DNA from: Ferrimonas sp. YFM
GTDB lineage: Bacteria > Pseudomonadota > Gammaproteobacteria > Enterobacterales > Shewanellaceae
DNA length: 64,000 nucleotides
Reading direction: 5' to 3'
Assembly: GCF_030296015.1 (NCBI RefSeq)
Contig: NZ_AP027368.1
Span: 4,264,839-4,328,838 of the forward strand
The position numbers were made by a program, and so were the translations under genes. Below the pieces are notes generated by a model. It worked only from the letters and a program-made list of their open reading frames with translations. It ran no database searches and was not told the origin of the DNA. Below are positions 49,330 through 58,522 of the stretch, piece after piece. Position 1 is the first letter of the stretch. Every line of letters starts with the position of its first letter.

Positions 49330-49407
49330 GTGAGTCCCTCTTTGGGAGGACTCCACACAGCCAAAGACAGCGTTTGGATAGGATCAACCATTGGAGATGG
49401 TAGATTT

Positions 49408-52053
49408 ATGCAGTTCAAGCGCCACCTTATCGCCCTGTCCCTGACAGCGGCTCTGACCCAACTCACCGCCTGTGGCGGCGGCTCCTCTGACTCCGCCCCG
49501 GCACCTCAACCCGAACCCCAGCCAGGCCAAAGCCTTGAAGGCGCGACCGCCGATGGTTATCTGGTCAATGCCCAGGTATGTCTGGATCTCAACCGCAACG
49601 GCGAATGCGACGCCGATGAGCCCAGCACCCTGACCCAGGCCGGAGGCCAGTACAGTTTCGAAAACCTCGATGCCACCCTGGATCTCAGCCAGGTGCAGAT
49701 GCTGGTGAAGGTGATTGCCGGCCAGACCGAGGATGAAGACAACCCGGGCGTAGTGCTGACCCAGGGCTACACCATGACGGCACCGGCCGGTGTGGTGGAG
49801 TTTGTCAGCCCGCTGACCACCCTGCTCGCCTCTGAGATGGACAGGGCCGGTGTGGATCAGGAAACCGCGGCAGCGGCCCTGGAACAAACCCTGGGCATTC
49901 TGGGCTCGGATCTGAGCCTGGTCGAGGACTACATCGTCGGCAAGCAGCAACAGGCCAACGGCGACGGCTACAAGCGGCTGCACCGAGTGGCCCAGGTGGT
50001 CGCCCGGGTGACCGCCAAGGCGAAACATGCCGTAGAGCAGAACGGCGGCACCGGCGGCGACGCCGAAGACAATGAAGTGGCCGACGCCATCGCCGAAACC
50101 CTGACCGAAAACCTGGAGCGTCTGGTGAACCGGGTGGATGAGGCGGAAGCCAATGGCCAGGAGCCCGATGCCGACACCATCGCCGACGAAGTCGCCGGCG
50201 AGCTGCCTCTTGACCCGGAAGACGTGCAGGACAGAGTCGAGCGTAAGCGCGAGCGCGGCGACCTCGAAGAGGCCAGTCTGCTGACCCTGCTTGAGTCTGA
50301 AGGGGGCATGTTCGAGCTGGATGGCCACTCCGAGGTGTTCTTTGACGCCAGCACCAACCAGTGCATCAAAGAGCGCGAGCTGGGCTACCAGCAGATTCAG
50401 AAGGTGGAATCCCTGATCACCTTCAACCGCTTCCGTTATGACGGCCCTGACGCCGGTTTTGTCGAGATTACCGAAGAGGAAGATCGCGACATGCTGGTGT
50501 GGAAAGGGGAAGCCTGGGCGGAGATGAACGACCAGGTGGAGGTGGTCTCCCTGGAGGAGGATGGCTCAGTCATCGTCAGCTCCGATATGGATGGCCGCCA
50601 GCAGGTCTGGGCTCAGCAGCTGGATCTGTCTGATTTGAAACTTAAGCGCTACGCCAAGGGCGAACACGAGTGGAAATCCCTGTTCAGTGGCGACCACCTC
50701 TTCCCTGAGGGTGCCAGCGGTTTCCAGATGACCTTCAAGCAGCTGGAGAGCCGCGCCATGCTGCCCTACCGGGCAGAGTGTGACGCCTCGGTTCGGTGGT
50801 GCAACCAGGTGGTTCTGCCAACGGGTCCGGTTCAGACTCTGGCCGAGCTGATGAATGACGCCGACACCGAAGAGCCCAAACTGGTCTACATAGGTGGTGA
50901 CGATGACACCAGCCTGGCCGTTGCCCTTCAGGGCTCCATTGAACAGGAGCAGGGTCAGGTACAACTCTATGTCATAGAGCACGATGAGTGCGATGACAAC
51001 GGCTGTGGCGCTCCCGAGCTGAAAGAGAACGCCGACGCCAGCTGGAACAAAACCCCCATGGGCCTGGTGCTGAACCTGCCTGAGTGGGGCCACTCCTTTA
51101 CCCATCGTCGCCGGGCGCAGCCTCTTCTGACCGAATACGAAGGGGCGGTACGTCACGGCTTTGTCCTTGGCGAAGGCCTGACCCGCAGCGATCAGTGGGG
51201 CTTCAACCAGGTGGCCATGGACGCCTTCCTGGCCAATCTGGGGACTCCGGAGCTGCGTGAGGTAGAAGATGCCGAGGAGTGTGGCTTCGAACCAGACGAC
51301 GGCCAGGAGCCCGATGACGGTGTGGAGCCCGGCGAAGAGCCGACCACCCCGGATCTGGTGGCCGATGAAACCGCCATGGCCGCCCTGGTGGGCAAACGTT
51401 ATCTGGCTCAGGACGGCGACTTTGAGGCGCTGATCCACTTCAGCCGCGAAGGACAGGTACAGGTCTGGCTGGAGGAGCTGGAGGGCGACCTCATGGAAAC
51501 CGAGATCCTGCTTGGTTCATGGCTGGTTGACGCCAACCATCAGTTGCAAATGCTGTTTGGTTCCGATGATCAGGTACTGATTCAGCTTCCTGCGGAAGGT
51601 CTGGGCAGCGACGTGATGAAAGTGTCTGAAGAGGAGGAGGGCCAGGTACGCGAATACAGCATGAGCCTGGTGCGCCCCTTCACCCTTGAGGGACTGGCAG
51701 CGCCACTGGACCTGAGACTCTCCGCCATGGGTCAGGAGAGCTGCGTACTGGATCTGCACCTCAATGGCCTGCCCACCGATCAGGAAGGTTTTGGCTGGGT
51801 CGATCAGGCCCAATGTCCTGAAGAGGATCCCAATGCGCCGACGGCCTTTGAGATGGTCTGGTACCTGACCGACTCCGGCCTGGAGCTGAGCCCCATTGAT
51901 CCCAATGGTGAAGCCTCACCCCAGCGCCATCACCTCTACTGGTTTGGCAGTGAAGGCACGGAACAGGTGCTGACCCGAAGCTTTGCCATCGCCGAGGATG
52001 GCACCGCCGAGCTGGAATCTCTGGACAGTTTCCAGTTCAGCCTGATTCGTTAA
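49408..52053 (+). CDS. c-di-GMP riboswitch-controlled lipoprotein of unknown function
   Basis: 881 residues from the ATG at 49408 with GGAG 11 bases upstream; a frame open from 49330 lies over the riboswitch. Lipoprotein signal with Cys22 (TQLTAC), then a GGGSSDSAPAP linker. One SdrD/CarboxypepD-like stalk module with a calcium-type loop follows (VCLDLNRNGECDADEPSTLTQ, AGGQYSFENLD), then TTLLASEMDR-type helices, a long acidic stretch and a large C-terminal domain I cannot name, rich in Glu/Asp with paired Cys. Probably on the outer membrane surface. Control by c-di-GMP points to attachment or biofilm matrix. Confidence 0.87.
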   Translation: MQFKRHLIALSLTAALTQLTACGGGSSDSAPAPQPEPQPGQSLEGATADGYLVNAQVCLDLNRNGECDADEPSTLTQAGGQYSFENLDATLDLSQVQMLVKVIAGQTEDEDNPGVVLTQGYTMTAPAGVVEFVSPLTTLLASEMDRAGVDQETAAAALEQTLGILGSDLSLVEDYIVGKQQQANGDGYKRLHRVAQVVARVTAKAKHAVEQNGGTGGDAEDNEVADAIAETLTENLERLVNRVDEAEANGQEPDADTIADEVAGELPLDPEDVQDRVERKRERGDLEEASLLTLLESEGGMFELDGHSEVFFDASTNQCIKERELGYQQIQKVESLITFNRFRYDGPDAGFVEITEEEDRDMLVWKGEAWAEMNDQVEVVSLEEDGSVIVSSDMDGRQQVWAQQLDLSDLKLKRYAKGEHEWKSLFSGDHLFPEGASGFQMTFKQLESRAMLPYRAECDASVRWCNQVVLPTGPVQTLAELMNDADTEEPKLVYIGGDDDTSLAVALQGSIEQEQGQVQLYVIEHDECDDNGCGAPELKENADASWNKTPMGLVLNLPEWGHSFTHRRRAQPLLTEYEGAVRHGFVLGEGLTRSDQWGFNQVAMDAFLANLGTPELREVEDAEECGFEPDDGQEPDDGVEPGEEPTTPDLVADETAMAALVGKRYLAQDGDFEALIHFSREGQVQVWLEELEGDLMETEILLGSWLVDANHQLQMLFGSDDQVLIQLPAEGLGSDVMKVSEEEEGQVREYSMSLVRPFTLEGLAAPLDLRLSAMGQESCVLDLHLNGLPTDQEGFGWVDQAQCPEEDPNAPTAFEMVWYLTDSGLELSPIDPNGEASPQRHHLYWFGSEGTEQVLTRSFAIAEDGTAELESLDSFQFSLIR

Positions 52054-52065
52054 CCCTAGCATCAA

Positions 52066-52089
52066 GGGGCGGCCTGAGCCGCCCCTTCT
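52066..52089 (+). terminator. Terminator of the riboswitch-controlled lipoprotein gene
   Basis: GGGGCGGC (52066-52073), loop CTGA, GCCGCCCC (52078-52085), then TTCT. Confidence 0.85.
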
Positions 52090-52170
52090 CTTTGATACTC
52101 TTACCAATTTCCTGCAAATCCGTTACCCTTACCCCTCTGGACTGATCTGTGCTGACCTAAGGGCTCAAGG

Positions 52171-52734
52171 ATGAAGATACGCGGATTTACCCTGATTGAA
52201 CTGGTGCTGGTGCTGATCCTTCTGGGCATTTTGGCCATAGTGGCCCTGCCCCGCTTTCTCAACCTGACACCGGAAGCTCAGGCAAATGCCGCCAGGGCCC
52301 AGACAGCCGCCCTGCAGCAGGCGGTGGAGTTTGCCCATGCCAAATGGCAGTTGGAGAGCCCAGGCGAGGAGATCGTCAACCTTCCCGGCTATGTGGGCGG
52401 CGTATTGGACATGAATCCCCTGGGCTACCCATTGGGCATCGACAAAAACAGTCCCATGGGACAGCCGATGCAGATAGGCCAGGGCGATCAGGGGTGCGTC
52501 TCGCTTTGGGACACCTTACTGACCGATCCACCACTGGCGACACTGCCAGGTGATGCCAACTCGGCGGACGCCGATTACCATGCCTACCGCCACAATGAAA
52601 ATGGCGACAGCGCCCCCATGAGCCGCTGCAGCTACGTCTATCGGGGGGGCGGAGACACCAGGGACAGGAGCAGTGCCGCACTGGTGGTGGAGTACAACTC
52701 TGAGCTGGGACACGTTCGCCTTATCGAGCGCTAA
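52171..52734 (+). CDS. Type IV pilin-like (MSHA-type) prepilin
   Basis: 187 residues. Short leader MKIRG then FTLIELVLVLILLGILAIVALPRFLNL: the prepilin-peptidase site G/F, Glu5 and the hydrophobic N-terminal helix of type IVa/MSHA pilins. The globular part is short, with Cys in GCVSLWD and SRCSYVYRGGG, possibly the C-terminal disulfide loop. No assembly genes are adjacent, so it is an orphan pilin or minor pseudopilin whose machinery is elsewhere. It starts about 80 bases after the lipoprotein terminator. Confidence 0.88.
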   Translation: MKIRGFTLIELVLVLILLGILAIVALPRFLNLTPEAQANAARAQTAALQQAVEFAHAKWQLESPGEEIVNLPGYVGGVLDMNPLGYPLGIDKNSPMGQPMQIGQGDQGCVSLWDTLLTDPPLATLPGDANSADADYHAYRHNENGDSAPMSRCSYVYRGGGDTRDRSSAALVVEYNSELGHVRLIER

Positions 52735-52736
52735 AG

Positions 52737-52759
52737 ATGGCTGGCCAGAGACCAGCCAT
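52737..52759 (+). terminator. Hairpin after the pilin-like gene
   Basis: ATGGCTGG (52737-52744) with CCAGCCAT (52752-52759), directly after the stop. No T-run, so termination is uncertain. Confidence 0.4.
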
Positions 52760-52852
52760 GGTGTGTCAAACTGTATCGCCCTGTAAGAGGGCATTTGCGC
52801 CCTGAAGCGGCGCCTCTTCATAAGCCGCTGAGAATCTGCTGTTCATCCCGTC

Positions 52853-52870
52853 ACTCCCCAAATGGGGAGT
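52853..52870. other. Hairpin upstream of the DUF3718 gene
   Basis: ACTCCCC (52853-52859), loop AAAT, GGGGAGT (52864-52870), about 95 bases before the ATG at 52966. No T-run; may be a leader structure or operator. Confidence 0.4.
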
Positions 52871-52965
52871 CTAAGGCGGTTACATCTGCTCACCCTTTGC
52901 TAACAGCATTCCCCAGGCTCTCTGCCACAGTGTGCTAACCCCCACCACAGAAAGGACACTGAATA

Positions 52966-53325
52966 ATGAAAACACTGTTGATGACCGGACTGCTGGCCTT
53001 GGGAACCCTGGGGACAGCCACAGCTCAGGACAGGCAATTTATTGCCGCCGATGACAGGATCGAAACCCAGCTCTGCCTGACTGCGGTCACCGAAAACTGG
53101 CGTTCGATGGATCGCACTCTGGCGCATTCCGGCTACCGCCTGATGCAGGTTTCCCGGGAACTGAAGTGCAATGATATCCCGGTTGCCGTATTCGCCGCCC
53201 AATACAATGCGGACCCCAGGGTGGCCAAACACCTGGCCAAGTTCAGCCGGGATGCCATCAAGCAGGAGGTGGAGATCACCGATCTGACCGCCATGACCGG
53301 CACCTTCAGGATAGAGGGCCACTAG
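52966..53325 (+). CDS. DUF3718 secreted small protein
   Basis: 119 residues. Signal peptide MKTLLMTGLLALGTLGTATA, then a mature part with two cysteines (TQLCLTAVTENW and RELKCNDIPV) and FAAQYN, the pattern of DUF3718 proteins known from Shewanella and relatives. Function unknown. Monocistronic, preceded by AAAGGA and followed by a strong terminator. Confidence 0.82.
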   Translation: MKTLLMTGLLALGTLGTATAQDRQFIAADDRIETQLCLTAVTENWRSMDRTLAHSGYRLMQVSRELKCNDIPVAVFAAQYNADPRVAKHLAKFSRDAIKQEVEITDLTAMTGTFRIEGH

Positions 53326-53335
53326 CCAAAGAGAA

Positions 53336-53358
53336 GGGGAGCCTCCAGGCTCCCCTTT
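53336..53358. terminator. Terminator between the DUF3718 and CoA-disulfide-reductase genes
   Basis: GGGGAGCC (53336-53343), loop TCCA, GGCTCCCC (53348-53355), T3 on the plus strand and a T-rich stretch on the minus strand. Convergent genes share it. Confidence 0.85.
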
Positions 53359-53370
53359 CAGGCTCAAGCT

Positions 53371-54705
53371 TTACTTCGCGACATTGCCCGCCACGTTGAG
53401 GGCGTCCCAGGTTCGGGCAAAGGGGGGCGCATAGACCAGGTCCAGCATCCCCAGGTCTTCGGTGGTCAAACCGCCAACGATGGCCGCCGCCAAAGCATCC
53501 ACCCTAAGCACCGCGCCCGGTCCACCGGCCACCTGGCCACCCAACAGACGCTTGTCCTCGGTGCGGTACACCAGCTTCACCCGCAAGTCGCTCTGACCCG
53601 GTACATAGTTGGTGGTGTTCTTGTCATTGATCACCACGGTACTGTAAACCAGCCCCTGGGCCTTAGCCTCCTGCTCACTCAGTCCGGTTCGGCCTGCTTC
53701 CAAGCCCAGCACCTTGACCCCGGCACTGCCCAGGGTTCCGGGGAACTGCTTCTCCCTGCCACAGAGGTTTTCGCCGATCATCCTGCCCAGCTTGTTGGCG
53801 CTGGTGGCCAGAGGCAGATAAGCGGGACGGCCAGTCACTCTGTGAGTTACAGTGGCGCAATCCCCCGCCGCATAGACGCTGGCCAGGCTGGTGCGACCCT
53901 GGGGGTCGATGACGATGGCACCGTTGGCCAGGCGGTCAATGCCGGTGTCGGCCAGAAACTCGGTGGTGGGCTTCACCCCGGTGGCCAGGATCACCAGATC
54001 CGCCGGATACTGTCCCAGCTCCGACACCACCTGGCGCACCTGACCCTCCCCTTCCAGAGCGGTCACCGACTCGTTCAGGTGCAACTGCACCCCCTGGCGG
54101 AGCAGCTCCGCCTCCATCAGTTCGCTGATCTCGGCGTCAAAGGATTCGCTGAGCACCCGCTGGGCGCGCTCTATCACCCTCACCCGCTTGCCCTGATGCA
54201 CCAGGGCCTCGGCCACCTCCAGGCCGATGTAACCGGCGCCGATGACCACCACGTCCTGCACCTGGTCGGATGCCAGCAATGGCTTGATGGTCAGGCCATC
54301 CTCCAGGGTCTTGAGGAAAAACACCCGCTCCAGATCCAGGCCAGTCACCGGAGGCGCCACCGGGGCAGCACCGGTGGCGATCAGCAGCTTGTCGAAGGAC
54401 TGGGGAAAGCTGCGGCCCTTGGCCAGATCGGTCACCAGCAGGGTGCGCTTGGCCATGTCCAGTCGTTCGACACGGTGGCCAACGCGCAGATCGATGCCGG
54501 AATCGCGAAACTGCTCGACACTGCGCTCCGCCATAAACCCACTGTCATCGAAGCTGTCACCGATGTAATAGGGCAAGCCACAGGCGCCGAAGGAGACCAC
54601 CTGGGATTGCTCAAAGACGATGATCTCCGCCTCAGGGTCGGTGCGCCTGGCCTTGGCGGCGGCGCTCATTCCGGCGGCTTCGGCGCCGATGATGACAATT
54701 CTCAT
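53371..54705 (-). CDS. CoA-disulfide reductase-type FAD/NAD(P)H oxidoreductase
   Basis: 444 residues: FAD motif RIVIIGAEAAGMSAA, single redox Cys42 in SFGACGLPYYIG (the one-cysteine chemistry of CoA-disulfide reductase and NADH peroxidase/oxidase), NAD(P) Rossmann motif VVVIGAGYIGLEVAEAL (about 151-167), LVILATGVKPTTEFL and ASVYAAGDCATVTH. It lacks the C-terminal rhodanese domain that Shewanella NADH persulfide reductase carries. Likely reduces CoA disulfide or CoA persulfide. Downstream of, and on the same strand as, the cystine transporter tcyP, 59 bases away across a hairpin. Confidence 0.9.
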   Translation of the reverse strand: MRIVIIGAEAAGMSAAAKARRTDPEAEIIVFEQSQVVSFGACGLPYYIGDSFDDSGFMAERSVEQFRDSGIDLRVGHRVERLDMAKRTLLVTDLAKGRSFPQSFDKLLIATGAAPVAPPVTGLDLERVFFLKTLEDGLTIKPLLASDQVQDVVVIGAGYIGLEVAEALVHQGKRVRVIERAQRVLSESFDAEISELMEAELLRQGVQLHLNESVTALEGEGQVRQVVSELGQYPADLVILATGVKPTTEFLADTGIDRLANGAIVIDPQGRTSLASVYAAGDCATVTHRVTGRPAYLPLATSANKLGRMIGENLCGREKQFPGTLGSAGVKVLGLEAGRTGLSEQEAKAQGLVYSTVVINDKNTTNYVPGQSDLRVKLVYRTEDKRLLGGQVAGGPGAVLRVDALAAAIVGGLTTEDLGMLDLVYAPPFARTWDALNVAGNVAK

Positions 54706-54723
54706 ACACTATCTTCCAAATAA

Positions 54724-54745
54724 AAGGCCGCCATGGGGCGGCCTT
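54724..54745 (-). terminator. Terminator/attenuator between tcyP and the disulfide reductase gene
   Basis: AAGGCCGCC (54724-54732), loop ATGG, GGCGGCCTT (54737-54745). On the minus strand it is followed by TTTTA. Placed between two same-strand genes, so some read-through is possible. Confidence 0.8.
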
Positions 54746-54764
54746 GATCCTATTCTTGGGCGGC

Positions 54765-56159
54765 TCAGGCCGACTCCAGATCCACGTCCAGTTCCTGCTC
54801 AGAGTTATACACCGACATGTCGGTCTGACCCAAGACCCGGCTGGTAACAAAACCGGCGGTCATGGCGCCATTCACGTTCAGCGCGGTACGCCCCATGTCG
54901 ATCAGCGGCTCGATGGAGATCAGCAAGCCGGCCAGGGCCACTGGCAGATCCAGTGCAGTGAGGACGATCAGCGCCGCGAAGGTGGCACCGCCCCCCACAC
55001 CGGCCACACCGAAGGAGCCCACCACTATGGTGGCGATCAGGGTAGCGATAAAGGTCGGGGTCATGGGATCGATGCCCACTGTGGGGGCGATCATCGCCAC
55101 CAGCATCGCCGGGTAGATGCCGGCGCAACCATTCTGACCTATGGTGGCTCCGAAGGAGGCCGCCAGGTTGGCGATGCCATCAGGCACCCCCAGCCTCTGG
55201 GTCTGGGTCTGGATGTTCAGCGGTATGGTGCCGGCGCTGGTGCGGCTGGTGAAGGCGAAGGAGAGCACAGGCAACACCTTGCGCACGAAGGTCACCGGGT
55301 TGCCGCCGAAGAAGGTGACAAGCCCCAGGTGCACCAGGAACATCAGCCCCAGGGCCAGGTAGGAGGCGGCCACGAAGTTGATCAGGTTGAAGATGTCGGC
55401 GAACTGACTGGTGGCCAGCACCTTGGTCATCAACGCCATCACACCGTAGGGGGTCAGCCTCAGCACCAGGGTGACGATGCGCATCACCACCGCGTAGGCC
55501 ACCTCCACGAAACGGTCGAAGCGCTCTGCCACCTCCGGCTGCTTGCGGTGCAGGCCCAGGCCAGCCACCCCAACGAAGGCGGAGAAGATCACCACGGAGA
55601 TGATGGAGGTATCCCGGGCCCCGGTCATATCCAGGAAGGGGTTGGCGGGGATCAAGTTGACCAGGGTGGTGGCGATGGAGATGCCGGTGGCCGCGCCCTC
55701 CCGGGACATCAGGTAGGCGGCGCGATCCGCTTCCCGGGCCCCCTGGGTCAGCCCTTCCGCGGTCAGGCCGAACAGGTTGGCCACGAAGAAACCGATGAGG
55801 CCGGCGATGGCCACGGTGACCAGCAGAATCCCTATGGTCAGGCCGCTGATGCGCCCCAGGGCCTCGGCATCCTTGAGCTTAAGGATGGCGCTGATGATGG
55901 AGACCATCACCAGGGGCATGACGATCATCTTCAACAGCTGGACATAGCCCTTGCCGACGATATTGAAGTAGTCGATGGAGGTGATCAGCTCCGGAGAGTC
56001 CACTCCGTAGATCAGCTGCAACACCAGGCCGAAGGCAACACCCAGGCCCAAACCGGCAAACACCCTGTGGGTAAATTTCATGTGCTTCTGCTGCATGCGG
56101 TACAGCATCCACAACAGGGCCAACATCACCAACAGGTTGGCGACCACCAGTAGACTCAT
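54765..56159 (-). CDS. tcyP: L-cystine transporter, sodium:dicarboxylate symporter family
   Basis: 464 residues with about nine membrane segments plus re-entrant loops. YdjN/TcyP signatures: DYFNIVGKGYVQLLKMIVMPLVMVSII, FTSRTSAGTIPLNIQTQTQRLGVP, NLAASFGATIGQNGCAGIYPAML, VAGVGGGATFAALIVLTALDLP and EPLIDMGRTALNVNGAMTAGFV. Imports cystine, which must then be reduced, matching the disulfide reductase encoded downstream. Confidence 0.93.
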   Translation of the reverse strand: MSLLVVANLLVMLALLWMLYRMQQKHMKFTHRVFAGLGLGVAFGLVLQLIYGVDSPELITSIDYFNIVGKGYVQLLKMIVMPLVMVSIISAILKLKDAEALGRISGLTIGILLVTVAIAGLIGFFVANLFGLTAEGLTQGAREADRAAYLMSREGAATGISIATTLVNLIPANPFLDMTGARDTSIISVVIFSAFVGVAGLGLHRKQPEVAERFDRFVEVAYAVVMRIVTLVLRLTPYGVMALMTKVLATSQFADIFNLINFVAASYLALGLMFLVHLGLVTFFGGNPVTFVRKVLPVLSFAFTSRTSAGTIPLNIQTQTQRLGVPDGIANLAASFGATIGQNGCAGIYPAMLVAMIAPTVGIDPMTPTFIATLIATIVVGSFGVAGVGGGATFAALIVLTALDLPVALAGLLISIEPLIDMGRTALNVNGAMTAGFVTSRVLGQTDMSVYNSEQELDVDLESA

Positions 56160-56328
56160 ACTCTTTTACCTCGCCCCAACGGGGCTCTCTCTGCGAAATG
56201 TGAAAAAATTTGGTGCGATATTGTTCTTTAGACCCGGAATTCGAGGGATTTATTTCGGGCGGTAGTACAGGATACCCGAGGCCAAAAGCCCGGCTTTAGC
56301 ACCAAAATGCATTGCATATAAGTAAAAG

Positions 56329-57252
56329 TTAATAAGAAGCCAGGGCACTCTGCAAACGGTGCAACAGCCCCTCACGAAGGGCGCCCCCCGCCAGTCTCAA
56401 GGCATCGATCTCCAGCAGCTCGAACAGGGCCAGCAAGATGGCCACGCCGGCGGCAAAGGGGATGCGCCGCTCCTCATCCAGCTGGGCCAGCAAAGCGTCG
56501 CTGTCCTGACACAGACTCTGACGCACCTGACGCAGATACCCAGGCGTCAAAGCATCCAAGTCGTGCCCCTGGGCCTGAGCCAGCTCAAACAGGGCACGGA
56601 CCGTGCCAGAGACGCCAAGGCAATGCTGCCATCGCTGCGCCTTCAGCCGGGGCAGCTGTTCCGCCAGCCTGGCCTGCACCGCCGCATTGGCCGCTTCGAA
56701 GGCGGCTTCGTTGATCTCGCCAGAGAAGTAACCCTGGGTGTAGAGGACGCAGCCCAGATCAAAGGAGTGCTTGTAGTGGATCTGCCCCTCGTCTCCCACC
56801 ACCAGCTCGGTGCTGGCGCCGCCGATGTCGATCACCAGGGCTTCCCCCTGAACCGGGGTGGAGGCGCGCATGCCGGTGTAAATAAGCTCCGCCTCCTCAT
56901 CGCCAGAGATCACTTGGATGGCATGACCCAGCAGAGGCTCGGCCCGGTCGCAGAACGCGGCACCATTGGCGGCGCAGCGCAGGGCGGCGGTGGCCAGCAC
57001 GGCCACCTGGGCAGGCTGAGCCTGGGCCAGGATCTCGCCGAACCAGGCGAGGCAATCCAGCCCACGTGCCTGTGCCTCAGGGGAGAGGCCGCGCTCATCC
57101 ATCCCTTCGGCCAGACGCACCTTGCGCTTGTGTTTGGCGACGATGCGAGGAAGAGAACCCGGCACGGGCTCGGCCAGGAGCAGATTGAAACTGTTGGACC
57201 CTAGAGTAACGGCGGCCAAAAGGCCGCCGTTGCTGGTATTAACGCTTGTCAT
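56329..57252 (-). CDS. gppA: Ppx/GppA-family phosphatase, short form
   Basis: 307 residues from the ATG at 57252 ([10 protein letters not shown]), overlapping the rhlB 3' end by 14 bases. Actin-like ASKHA fold: [16 protein letters not shown] (phosphate 1), [34 protein letters not shown] (phosphate 2) and [15 protein letters not shown]. The family hydrolyses pppGpp and/or polyphosphate ends. E. coli GppA and Ppx are near 500 residues with a C-terminal HD-like domain; this one stops after the two actin lobes. Place beside rhlB-trxA-rho is that of gppA. Confidence 0.9.
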   Translation of the reverse strand: MTSVNTSNGGLLAAVTLGSNSFNLLLAEPVPGSLPRIVAKHKRKVRLAEGMDERGLSPEAQARGLDCLAWFGEILAQAQPAQVAVLATAALRCAANGAAFCDRAEPLLGHAIQVISGDEEAELIYTGMRASTPVQGEALVIDIGGASTELVVGDEGQIHYKHSFDLGCVLYTQGYFSGEINEAAFEAANAAVQARLAEQLPRLKAQRWQHCLGVSGTVRALFELAQAQGHDLDALTPGYLRQVRQSLCQDSDALLAQLDEERRIPFAAGVAILLALFELLEIDALRLAGGALREGLLHRLQSALASY

Positions 57253-58522
57253 GTCGACGCTGACCGGAGGAGCGGTCACGTCCGCCGGGGCGCTTGCCGC
57301 CGGTGTTGGTGCGGCGATGGCGCTGAATCCGCTGAGGCCGTTTGAGATCGCTCAGCAGGGCGTCAGGGTCATAGCCGGTCACCGGAACGGAGTGACCGAT
57401 GTAGGCCTCGATGTCCGGCAGGTTGAGGGCGTACTCTTCACAGGCAAAGCTGATGGAGGAACCTTCGGCACCGGCACGACCGGTACGACCGATGCGATGC
57501 ACGTAGTCTTCGCAATCATCCGGCAGGTCGTAGTTGAAGACATGGGTCACGTCGGAGATGTGCAGGCCACGGGCCGCCACGTCGGTGGCCACCAGGAAGT
57601 CGAGCTGGCCGCCTTTGAACTGCTCCAGGATGCGCAGACGCTTCTTCTGGGGCACATCGCCGGTCAGCAGGCCGACGCGATGGCCATCGGCCTCCATCCA
57701 GCCGTGAATGTCTTCACAACGGTGCTTGGTGTTGGCAAAGACGATCGCCTTATCGGGCCACTCCTCCTCGATGAGGGTCAGCAGCAGCGGCATCTTTTCC
57801 TTGTTGGAGGGGTAGAACAGCTCCTCCTTGATGCGCTTGGCGGTCTTCTGCTCAGGCTCCACCTCGACGTGCACAGGATCGTTCATGTGCTCATAGGCCA
57901 GCTCCTTCACCTTGAAGGAGAGGGTGGCGGAGAACAGCATGTTACGACGCTCTGCGGCAGGAGGCATGCGGCGGAAGATGTAACGGATATCACGGATAAA
58001 GCCGAGATCGAACATCCGGTCCGCCTCATCCAGCACCATCACCTGAATGGCGTTGAGGTTGTAGACCCCCTGCTTGAGGTAATCGATCAGCCGGCCGGTG
58101 GTGCCGATGAGGATATCGGTGCCCGCCTGCAGCTGATTGCGCTGGGCGTCGTAGCCCTCGCCGCCGTAGACCAGGCCCATCTTCAGGCCGGTGCTCTTGG
58201 CCAGGGGCTCCGCATCCTTGTGGATCTGGATAGCCAGTTCCCGGGTTGGAGCCATCACGATGGCGCGTGGACTCTTGCCGTCGTGCTGTTCTGGCACAGG
58301 GCGAGTCATCAGTTCATGGAAGGTCGCCGTCAAAAAGGCCAGGGTCTTTCCGGTTCCGGTTTGAGCTTGACCGGCAATGTCCTTGCCGCCCAGCACGATA
58401 GGAAGGGAGAGGGCCTGAATCGGCGTACAGTGGGTAAACCCGGTCTCCACCAGAGCGTCAGCCACCTCTTTGGTGAGTGGCAGGTCGGTGAAACGGGTGT
58501 CAGTCAAGTGTGTTTTGCTCAT
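57239..58522 (-). CDS. rhlB: ATP-dependent RNA helicase RhlB
   Basis: 427 residues from the ATG at 58522 ([16 protein letters not shown]); longer in-frame starts add non-family residues. DEAD-box motifs: Q motif [46 protein letters not shown] in [25 protein letters not shown] and [10 protein letters not shown]. The basic tail ([18 protein letters not shown]) resembles E. coli RhlB (421), the RNA helicase of the RNase E degradosome. Divergent from trxA. Confidence 0.96.
   Translation of the reverse strand: MSKTHLTDTRFTDLPLTKEVADALVETGFTHCTPIQALSLPIVLGGKDIAGQAQTGTGKTLAFLTATFHELMTRPVPEQHDGKSPRAIVMAPTRELAIQIHKDAEPLAKSTGLKMGLVYGGEGYDAQRNQLQAGTDILIGTTGRLIDYLKQGVYNLNAIQVMVLDEADRMFDLGFIRDIRYIFRRMPPAAERRNMLFSATLSFKVKELAYEHMNDPVHVEVEPEQKTAKRIKEELFYPSNKEKMPLLLTLIEEEWPDKAIVFANTKHRCEDIHGWMEADGHRVGLLTGDVPQKKRLRILEQFKGGQLDFLVATDVAARGLHISDVTHVFNYDLPDDCEDYVHRIGRTGRAGAEGSSISFACEEYALNLPDIEAYIGHSVPVTGYDPDALLSDLKRPQRIQRHRRTNTGGKRPGGRDRSSGQRRHDKR

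Larger units (their letters stand above)
49056..49407. other. 352-bp leader region of the c-di-GMP-controlled lipoprotein gene
   Basis: Holds, in order, a hairpin after the thioredoxin-like gene (49064-49092), a perfect dyad TTGTAAA-N7-TTTACAA (49118-49138), the c-di-GMP riboswitch (49249-49329) and downstream hairpins reaching the ribosome-binding site. No gene is seen on either strand. Confidence 0.7.

Noticed and set aside
49330-49407. 26-residue upstream extension of the riboswitch-controlled lipoprotein
   Set aside because: It lies in the expression platform of the riboswitch and would displace the lipoprotein signal from the N-terminus.
54744-56153. 469-codon Gly/His-rich open frame opposite tcyP
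   Set aside because: Low-complexity shadow of membrane-protein codons, no start signals.
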